From contig CAXSDR010000038.1 in assembly GCA_964236445.1 (NCBI GenBank), forward strand, positions 1-30,575: a stretch of DNA of 30,575 bases, read 5' to 3'. Positions 1 through 5,677 of this stretch are shown here, piece after piece. Position 1 is the stretch's first letter. Each line of letters opens with the position of its first letter. Under the pieces are notes generated by a model. It saw only the letters and a program-made list of their open reading frames with translations, was not told where the DNA came from and did not search any database. The position numbers and the translations under genes are program-made. This DNA comes from CAXSDR01 sp964236445 (GTDB lineage Bacteria > Actinomycetota > Actinomycetes > Motilibacterales > Motilibacteraceae).

Positions 1-146
1 TGGTCGAGGCGCTCGCCGAACGCGGGCGCGAGCACCGCTATCTCCTCTTCGACGGCGAGGGTCACGAGCTCGCCAAGCGGAGCAACAAGGAGATCTACGT
101 CCGCGAGACGGTCGCCTGGGTGACGCGTCACCTGGTGGGGCGCTAG
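1..146 (+). CDS. C-terminal end of an S9 (prolyl oligopeptidase)-family peptidase, partial
   Basis: Only the last 47 codons are present and the gene starts before the window. The visible tail reads LLFDGEGHEL followed by a helix ending VAWVTRHLVGR and a TAG stop. In alpha/beta-hydrolase peptidases of family S9 the catalytic histidine sits in a GEGH(E/G) motif close to the C terminus, followed by a final amphipathic helix, and this tail has that arrangement. Serine and aspartate of the triad would lie upstream. It could also be another acyl-peptide hydrolase-like alpha/beta hydrolase. The next gene is a sigma factor with its own leader, so this looks like the end of a separate transcription unit. 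Confidence 0.65.
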   Translation, partial: VEALAERGREHRYLLFDGEGHELAKRSNKEIYVRETVAWVTRHLVGR

Positions 147-431
147 GTCAACCGCGCGAGTGAAAAAGAAAGTTCCGCGCCGACGTATCACCGGCGGTCC
201 CCCACGCTCTTCTCCCCCGAGCGGCTAACGTCGCGCCGCCGTCATCGGGACCGCGGGGGTGTCCCGACGTCGGTCCGGAGGGGGTGGCAAGTGGCATCGT
301 CTGTGCCGACCTGTGCGGGACCCCGCCGTGTGTCACAGACGATGCCCTTGCCCAGGGCCGCCGCGCAGGCCAGGGTGATACGGAGCGTCACGTCCGATGG
401 GGACTGGTGCTCCGACCGTGGGGAGCGCGCC
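147..431 (+). other. Long leader upstream of the sigma factor gene
   Basis: No convincing separate gene is seen in these 285 bases. They hold an A-rich patch (about 160-175), a possible -10 box TAACGT at 226-231, a 7-bp inverted repeat (245-251 with 261-267) and the large 13-bp inverted repeat listed separately. The sigma reading frame is open from GTG 291, which has a good GGAGGGG before it. The protein it would add does not look like a sigma factor, so part or all of this stretch may be 5' untranslated leader. Confidence 0.5.
293..346. repeat. 13-bp perfect inverted repeat in the sigma factor leader
   Basis: Positions 293-305 (GGCATCGTCTGTG) are perfectly complementary to 334-346 (CACAGACGATGCC), with 28 bases between the arms. 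Inside the loop, GCGG (315-318) can pair with CCGC (323-326), so an RNA would form a two-tier hairpin. It starts 2 bases after a possible GTG start at 291 and ends 86 bases before the favoured start at 432. It could be an RNA attenuator or a dyad operator. Confidence 0.6.
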
Positions 432-1004
432 GTGCACAGTTCGGAGGGCCTGACCGAGTTGGTCAGGCGCGCGGGCGGTGGTGAGCAGGAGGCGTGGAAC
501 GCCATCGTCGACCGGTTCGAGAACCTGCTCTGGTCGGTCGGTCGGGCGCACCGGCTGGGCACCGGGGATGCCGCCGATGTCGTCCAGACGACATGGCTGC
601 GGCTGCTGGAGAACCTGCACCGCATCGAGGACCCCGAACGCCTCGCCGGCTGGCTCGTGACGACGGCCCGGCGCGAGTCGCTGCGACTGCTGCGGCGTGC
701 CGGCCGCGAGGTGCTCGACGACACGATGCTCGACCTGGCCGACGAGAGCGCGCCCGGCGTCGACGCGGCGCTGCTCGAGCAGGAGCGCGACGCGGCGCTC
801 TGGGAGTTCTTCAGCCTGCTGCCCGAGCGCTGCCAGCGACTGCTGCGCATCCTCATGGCCGCCGAGTCGGCGGCCTACGCCGAGATCGCGGCGGCCATGG
901 ACATGCCCATCGGCGCGATCGGTCCGACGCGGATGCGCTGTCTGGACAAGCTGCGTGCGTTGACCCGGAGCACCGGGAAGCTCGTCGAGAGGAGCCCGTC
1001 ATGA
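432..1004 (+). CDS. ECF-like sigma-70 family RNA polymerase sigma factor
   Basis: The 190-residue product has a sigma region 2-like segment (about residues 7-80, including the DAADVVQTTWLRLLENLHRI stretch that matches the core-binding and -10 recognition helices). A linker follows, then a region 4 helix-turn-helix (about 118-175, LLPERCQRLLRIL... AYAEIAAAMDMPIGAIGPTRMRCLDKLR). GTG 432 is preceded by GGGGAG at a 6-nt spacing and gives the usual family length. An upstream in-frame GTG at 291, also with a ribosome site, would add 47 residues unlike any sigma factor and would read through a 13-bp inverted repeat. The stop overlaps the next start as ATGA, so the two genes are translationally coupled. 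No classical zinc-finger anti-sigma factor is nearby. The neighbours are a beta-rich small protein, an S8 protease and a TPR-CHAT protease. Confidence 0.85.
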   Translation: MHSSEGLTELVRRAGGGEQEAWNAIVDRFENLLWSVGRAHRLGTGDAADVVQTTWLRLLENLHRIEDPERLAGWLVTTARRESLRLLRRAGREVLDDTMLDLADESAPGVDAALLEQERDAALWEFFSLLPERCQRLLRILMAAESAAYAEIAAAMDMPIGAIGPTRMRCLDKLRALTRSTGKLVERSPS

Positions 1005-1459
1005 CCGAGCAGGACGTGCGGCTGTTGCAGCGGCTCGGGAGCGTCGCGCGAGCGGCCGACCCGATGCCGCAGCTGACGCGCGACTTGGGTCGGGCGGCCT
1101 TCACGCTGCGACGGCTCGACACCCAGCTTGCGGAGCTCGCAAACGACTCAGCGGTCTCCCTCGTCGGCGTACGCGGTGCAGGCAGCGACGCCCGGCTGCT
1201 GACCTTCCACGCCGACGAGCTGGTGGTGGAGGCCCAGGTGAGCGGTGGCGGCGACCGGCTCCTGGTGCTCGGTCAGGTGATGCAGGTCGCGGCAACATGG
1301 GCGACGGTGCACCTCGAGACGGCCGATCTCGTGCGAGCGGACGCCGAGCTCGACGACCTCGGCGCGTTCCGCTTCGACGACGTGGCCGCCGGCACGGTGC
1401 GCCTGGTCGTCGAGCTCCCCGAAGGGCGTTCGGTCTCGACGCAGTGGTTCAGCCTGTGA
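1001..1459 (+). CDS. Small beta-rich protein coupled to the sigma factor, function unknown
   Basis: This 152-residue protein starts at ATG 1001 with AGGAG 7 nt upstream, overlapping the sigma stop as ATGA. Residues 1-50 look helical and charged. Residues 55-152 alternate hydrophobic and polar residues as in a beta-sandwich and end with LGAFRFDDVAAGTVRLVVEL followed by a strand, resembling carboxypeptidase-regulatory or Cna-B-type domains. There is no signal peptide or membrane segment, so it is cytosolic. Tight coupling to an ECF-like sigma gene suggests a sigma regulator or partner, but that role is inferred from position only. Its last 11 bases overlap the 3' end of the convergent protease gene. 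I do not recognise a named family. Confidence 0.75.
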   Translation: MTEQDVRLLQRLGSVARAADPMPQLTRDLGRAAFTLRRLDTQLAELANDSAVSLVGVRGAGSDARLLTFHADELVVEAQVSGGGDRLLVLGQVMQVAATWATVHLETADLVRADAELDDLGAFRFDDVAAGTVRLVVELPEGRSVSTQWFSL

Positions 1460-2852
1460 CGTGGGTCCCGGACAGGATCTCGACTCTCACGCCGTAGTCC
1501 GGGATGCGTGGGCGCCCCGCCAGCAACGCTGCGAGGACGCTGCGTGGGGTGGCGCTCGTGTCGCCGGCCTCGCGCGCATCGGTGAGCAGGCGGGCGACCG
1601 CGCCGGCCAGCTGCGGGGCGCAGAAGGACGTGCCGCTCCACACCGCCCACGGGTCGGGGTCGTCGAGCGGCCACTCGTCGACGCCGAGCCCTGCGGGGCT
1701 CAGCGCAGGTGACTCCTTCCCTCGGACGTAGGTCGAGACAAGCCCTTCGCCGACGGTGCACACGTCGACCCAGTGCCCGTGGCTCGACCACTCGGCGGGC
1801 TCGAGGTGCGCGGTCAGCGCGGCAACGGCGACGACACGGCGGAACGCCGCGGGCCAGCACGGCCGGGAGTCGCCGAAGTTGCCGGCCGCGGCGATGAGCA
1901 GTACGTCGTCGTGCCCGCCCTCGCTCAGCAGCTCGAACGCCACCTGCAGGGCGAGCAGCGGCTGGTCGTCGAGGGTCTGGGTGCCGAGCGAGAGGTTAAC
2001 GATCTCGGCGCCGTCCTCGCGGATGGCCTTCAGCAGCATCTCGGCGACACGCACCTCGCTGCCGATGCCGTCGCTGTCGACGGCTCGGTGCACGACGAGA
2101 TCGCCCTGCGGGTCCACCTGTTGGATGATCCCTGTCGAGAACGCGCCGTGGCCCGCCGCTGCATCGAGGCAACCGTCGCCTTGGGGGAAGGGGAACATGT
2201 CCAGCCGGTCGGTGTTGTCCGCGTTGCCCAGCGCCGACTGCCACTCGTGCTCGAAGCCGTGCGCGGCCACGCCGGTGTCGATGACGGCGAGGCGTACGCC
2301 GCCGGCCCGCGGACTTGGCTGCGTGAAGGACCGTGTGTCCACCACGGTTCGCGCGGGGCCACCTTCGCCCTTGCATACCATGTCCAATGGAACGATGTGG
2401 TCTACCGAGGCTTCATAGCCGTTCGCACGCACCTTGCGGGCGAGCGACGCAAGCAGCTCTGCGTTTGCCCCTGCGCCGCTCAGAACGAGGAGCCTGTCGT
2501 CGAGACGAGCTTCCGGTTGCCCGACCTGGTCGACCAACGTTGCGAAGAGCTCTGCATCACTTTCTTCGAGTGATGCCCTGACGAGGAGGGCTCCGCGTAC
2601 GACCGGCGTGCCGCCGGGCGCCGCGTCTTCGACGAAGTCGAACTGCTCGATGTGGGCAGGCGCATCACTGCGACGCTGCTGGAGGAACCGGCTGATCTTG
2701 ATATGGAATCCGCGAGCCTGGCGACCATTGACGAGCGCGCCTTGCTGGCGCCGCACCACGGCTCCGTCAGCGTTGCGCCGCTCTGTGTCGCGAGCTTTCC
2801 CCGCGTCGAGCACATAAGTGGTTGGCTTGCGGTCGTAGTCGTTGGCTTCCAT
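1449..2852 (-). CDS. Cytosolic subtilisin-like serine protease (S8 family)
   Basis: This 467-residue protein carries the full subtilisin catalytic set: Asp192 in LAVIDTGVAAHG, His235 in GHGAFSTGII, oxyanion-hole Asn325 in AAAGNFG and nucleophile Ser409 in SGTSFCAPQLAG. The catalytic domain covers about 185-460. The N-terminal 180 residues are a separate, mostly charged region with no signal peptide, so the enzyme should stay in the cytoplasm, unlike most secreted subtilases. The start at ATG 2852 gives the full frame, although the ribosome site is weak (GACGGGACGGC). The gene converges on the sigma operon, overlapping it by 11 bases, and diverges from the TPR-CHAT gene. Its place between a sigma factor and a caspase-fold protease suggests a regulated proteolytic pathway. 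The substrate is unknown. Confidence 0.93.
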   Translation of the reverse strand: MEANDYDRKPTTYVLDAGKARDTERRNADGAVVRRQQGALVNGRQARGFHIKISRFLQQRRSDAPAHIEQFDFVEDAAPGGTPVVRGALLVRASLEESDAELFATLVDQVGQPEARLDDRLLVLSGAGANAELLASLARKVRANGYEASVDHIVPLDMVCKGEGGPARTVVDTRSFTQPSPRAGGVRLAVIDTGVAAHGFEHEWQSALGNADNTDRLDMFPFPQGDGCLDAAAGHGAFSTGIIQQVDPQGDLVVHRAVDSDGIGSEVRVAEMLLKAIREDGAEIVNLSLGTQTLDDQPLLALQVAFELLSEGGHDDVLLIAAAGNFGDSRPCWPAAFRRVVAVAALTAHLEPAEWSSHGHWVDVCTVGEGLVSTYVRGKESPALSPAGLGVDEWPLDDPDPWAVWSGTSFCAPQLAGAVARLLTDAREAGDTSATPRSVLAALLAGRPRIPDYGVRVEILSGTHVTG

Positions 2853-2915
2853 GCCGTCCCGTCAGTCCGCTCAGATGTAGTTGAAACTGTCAATTTTCTC
2901 GATCGGTGCCACTGT
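2853..2915. promoter_or_regulatory. AT-richer divergent intergenic region between S8 protease and TPR-CHAT genes
   Basis: These 63 bases separate two divergent starts and are clearly less GC-rich than the neighbours, centred on TTGAAACTGTCAATTTTC (2881-2898). A TTGACA-like -35 can be read on the minus strand at 2893-2888 and a TGAAAC-like ECF-type -35 on the plus strand at 2882-2887. I could not find a convincing -10 partner at proper spacing for either, so exact promoter assignment is uncertain. Confidence 0.35.
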
Positions 2916-5552
2916 ATGTTGGACCCTCCCACAGACCAGGTGGATCTTGTAGCCCTCGCGGATGACATCTACGACGGTGTGGCAGCCGACCCGGCGGCTT
3001 TTGGGCCACGAGCCGCGGAGCTGGTGGTGCGTGCCCGCAACGAAGGTCAGATCGAGGCGCTAGTTGTGGCCCTGCGTGCCCAAGCCTGGGCAGAACGTCT
3101 GGCCCTGCAAAATGTGAAAGCAGTCAAGCTGCTCGACCAGGCTGTGCGCCTGGCCGAGCGCGCGGGTCTCAGTCGTCGCCTCGGCGAGCTGCTCGTGACG
3201 CGGGTGGCCGTCCTGCACGAGCTGGGTCGTTTCTCGGCAGCGCAACACGATGTCGACCGGGCAACCGACCTGCTGCCTGACAGTGATCGGGCCCAGCTGG
3301 TGTTCCAGCAAGGTGTCCTGCTCTTCAATCTCGGACGGATCAGCGAGGCGTCGACTCACTATCGGCGGGTCCTGGCAGATGCCGACTGCCCGCCGCTGGT
3401 GCGTGCGAAGGCCGGAAACAACCTCGCGCACCTGGAGAGCGAGTTGGGCCACGCCGACGTTGCCCGGGCGCTCCTCGAGACTGCTGGCGCCGTCGCTGCA
3501 CAAGCCGGTCGGACGGTCTCGGCCTATGTGGCCCAGACGCGAGCGTGGGTCGAGGTGCAGGCCGGGCGGCTTGCCGAGAGCCTCGTGCGTTTCGACGAGG
3601 CTCAGCGCCTATGGCGGGCTGCCGAGCTGCCGCTCGGCTACCACTACCTCGAGTACTCCGAGGCGATGAGCGGCTTGCGGTTGCTGCCGGAGGCGCTCGC
3701 CGCAGCCCGCGAGAGCCTCGACACGCTGTCCGCCGGAGACATCTCGCTCATGGCGGCCGAGGCTCAGCTCCATGTCGCGCGGCTGTGCCTTCTCGTCGGT
3801 GACCTGCCAGCCGCAGCAGCCGCTGCCGAGCACGGCGGCTCGTTGATGCGTCGCCAGCGCCGGGCGGGATGGGCAGGGCGCGCCCTGCTCCTGCAGCTGC
3901 TGATCGCGTCACGCGACGGTGCGCTCAGCTCGCGCGACCTACTCCGCCTCCGCCGTGCCGCGGCAGACCTCCATCGCTCGGGCATGCGCAGCGACGCCGT
4001 CGAGGCGCATTTGTTGGCCGGCCGGCTCACCACCTCGCATCGCCAGCGCGCCGTCGCCCGTGACAACCTGCTGGCGGCCGAGCGGCTCTCGCGCGGAACC
4101 CCCGTCCTGGTGCGGCTTCGCGGGCGGCTCGCCGCGGCGCTGCTGGCCGAGCTCGACGCTGACAGCGGCGGGGTGCTGATGGCCTGTCGGGCCGGGCTGC
4201 TCGACTTGGACCGTTACCGGCGGGCTCTGCCCACCATGGAGCTGCGCGCCCTCGCGTCGTCCCACGGCGCCGAGCTCGGCGAACTCGGCCTTCGCGCACT
4301 CCGAGCCACCGCCACCCCCGCGCGCGTCTTCAGCTGGCTGGAACGCACCCGCGCCGCCGCCCTCGCCCCACTCGACACCCCCGCCGACGACGGCGTCGAG
4401 CACGAGCTGGCAGAGCTGCGCGCCGCCCATGCCGAGCTGGTCGGCGCCGTCGCCCAGGGCGAGGCAGAGCCGCCGGAGCTGCTGGCACGCGTCGCCGCAG
4501 CAGAGGTCGCGGTGCGTCGGGCGTCGTGGTCAGCCCCGACCACGTCCAGACCGGCCGAGCATGAGGGGCCGCCGACCGCCGCCCGGGTTCGCGAGCAGCT
4601 CAAGCCCATGGCAACCACGCTCGTGGAATACGGCATCCTCGACGGCGAGCTGCTCGCCACGGTTCTCGACGGTCGCCGCACCCGGCTGGTCGAGCTCGGC
4701 GCGGTCGCAGCCATCGGGCCCCGCGTGGACTCCCTGCTGTTCGCTCTTCGCCGCCTGGCGCGTCCGGGCACATCGGGGGTCGCGGCTGCGGGCGCCCGGC
4801 GCAGCGCCCGTGCCGCTCTGGCCGCCCTCCGCGAGCAGCTGGTGTCCCCGCTCGGCCTCGACCCCGCGGTGCCGCTGATCGTCGTCCCCGTCGGTGAGCT
4901 GCAGCGCCTGCCCTGGGCCCCGCTGCATCCGGGCCCGACGACCGTCGCCCCGTCGGCCGCGGTGTGGCTGCGCAGTGTCAGGACCCGACCCGCGGGCGGG
5001 GCCGTGGTGCTCGTCGCCGGCCCCGACCTGCCCGCCGCTCCCCGCGAGCTGGCCGACCTGCGCACCGTGCACCCGTCCGCGACGACGCTGCTGCCGCCTG
5101 CCAGCACCTGCCATGCCGTCGTCGATGCGCTCAAGCATGCCGATCTCGCGCACTTCGCCTGCCATGGCCGCCTGCGCGCCGACAACCCGGCGTTCTCGGC
5201 CTTGCTCCTGACGGACGGGCCGCTGACGGTGCACGAGCTCAGCCGGCGTGCGGGGGCGCCGCGCCGCGTGGTCCTCGCGGCGTGCGAGTCGGGGGCGCAG
5301 GTGTCTTTTCCCGGTGACGAGGCCCTGGGATTCGTGTCGGCCCTGCTGGCGGGCGGCAGCGACGCGGTGCTGGCGAGCGGCGTACTCGTCAACGACGAGC
5401 AGACCCTCCCGCTCATGCTTGCCCTGCACGAGCGGCTCGCTGCCGGCTCGACGATGGCGGACGCGCTGTGGACCGGGCGCCAGGGCTTCGACCCGGACGA
5501 TCCGGCGCAGCTGGCGTCGTGGTGCGCGTTCGACGCCTACGGCGGCGGCTAG
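2916..5552 (+). CDS. TPR-CHAT protein, caspase-like cysteine protease
   Basis: From ATG 2916 this is an 878-residue protein. Residues about 30-480 are repeated amphipathic helix pairs of TPR type (for example GVLLFNLGRISEASTHYRRVL near 133-153). A charged helical linker covers about 480-560. The C-terminal part (about 560-878) is a CHAT domain with the caspase-fold dyad His750 in HFACHGRL and Cys790 in VLAACESGA, followed by the usual FPGDEALGFVSALLAGGSDAV-type segment. CHAT proteins are cysteine endopeptidases of the caspase/separase clan, often activated through their helical repeats. The frame is open further upstream to 2652, but that part runs antisense through the S8 gene and is not expected to be coding. 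The ribosome site at 2916 is weak, so GTG 2940 is an alternative. Together with the sigma factor, its small partner and the S8 protease, it forms a plausible stress or defence signalling set. Confidence 0.9.
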   Translation: MLDPPTDQVDLVALADDIYDGVAADPAAFGPRAAELVVRARNEGQIEALVVALRAQAWAERLALQNVKAVKLLDQAVRLAERAGLSRRLGELLVTRVAVLHELGRFSAAQHDVDRATDLLPDSDRAQLVFQQGVLLFNLGRISEASTHYRRVLADADCPPLVRAKAGNNLAHLESELGHADVARALLETAGAVAAQAGRTVSAYVAQTRAWVEVQAGRLAESLVRFDEAQRLWRAAELPLGYHYLEYSEAMSGLRLLPEALAAARESLDTLSAGDISLMAAEAQLHVARLCLLVGDLPAAAAAAEHGGSLMRRQRRAGWAGRALLLQLLIASRDGALSSRDLLRLRRAAADLHRSGMRSDAVEAHLLAGRLTTSHRQRAVARDNLLAAERLSRGTPVLVRLRGRLAAALLAELDADSGGVLMACRAGLLDLDRYRRALPTMELRALASSHGAELGELGLRALRATATPARVFSWLERTRAAALAPLDTPADDGVEHELAELRAAHAELVGAVAQGEAEPPELLARVAAAEVAVRRASWSAPTTSRPAEHEGPPTAARVREQLKPMATTLVEYGILDGELLATVLDGRRTRLVELGAVAAIGPRVDSLLFALRRLARPGTSGVAAAGARRSARAALAALREQLVSPLGLDPAVPLIVVPVGELQRLPWAPLHPGPTTVAPSAAVWLRSVRTRPAGGAVVLVAGPDLPAAPRELADLRTVHPSATTLLPPASTCHAVVDALKHADLAHFACHGRLRADNPAFSALLLTDGPLTVHELSRRAGAPRRVVLAACESGAQVSFPGDEALGFVSALLAGGSDAVLASGVLVNDEQTLPLMLALHERLAAGSTMADALWTGRQGFDPDDPAQLASWCAFDAYGGG

Positions 5553-5563
5553 GGGCGGCTAGG
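5544..5563 (+). repeat. 10-nt tandem duplication across the CHAT stop codon
   Basis: The unit GGCGGCTAGG occurs twice back to back. The first copy contains the TAG stop of the TPR-CHAT gene and the second supplies another TAG. It is a small local slippage-type duplication. Confidence 0.8.
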
Positions 5564-5569
5564 GGTGCT

Positions 5570-5597
5570 CCCGTCGAGCAGGGCATGGCTCGACGGG
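5570..5597 (+). terminator. Hairpin terminator after the TPR-CHAT gene
   Basis: CCCGTCGAGC (5570-5579) pairs perfectly with GCTCGACGGG (5588-5597) around an 8-base loop, 17 bases after the stop codon. There is no U-tract, which is common for actinobacterial hairpin terminators. Confidence 0.7.
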
Positions 5598-5677
5598 CGG
5601 CAGACGGGGAACAACAATGGCTCGGTTGTCGCTTGCACCGGGCGACCAGCGTATCTGTGATGAGGAGACGGTCGACC

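Noticed and set aside
291..431. 47-residue N-terminal extension of the sigma factor
   Set aside because: It has a good ribosome site at 291, but the residues do not resemble a sigma factor and a 13-bp inverted repeat lies inside. It is kept only as an alternative.
2652..2915. N-terminal extension of the TPR-CHAT frame
   Set aside because: It is open but runs antisense to the S8 gene, its composition is unlike the rest of the protein, and ATG 2916 fits the intergenic start.
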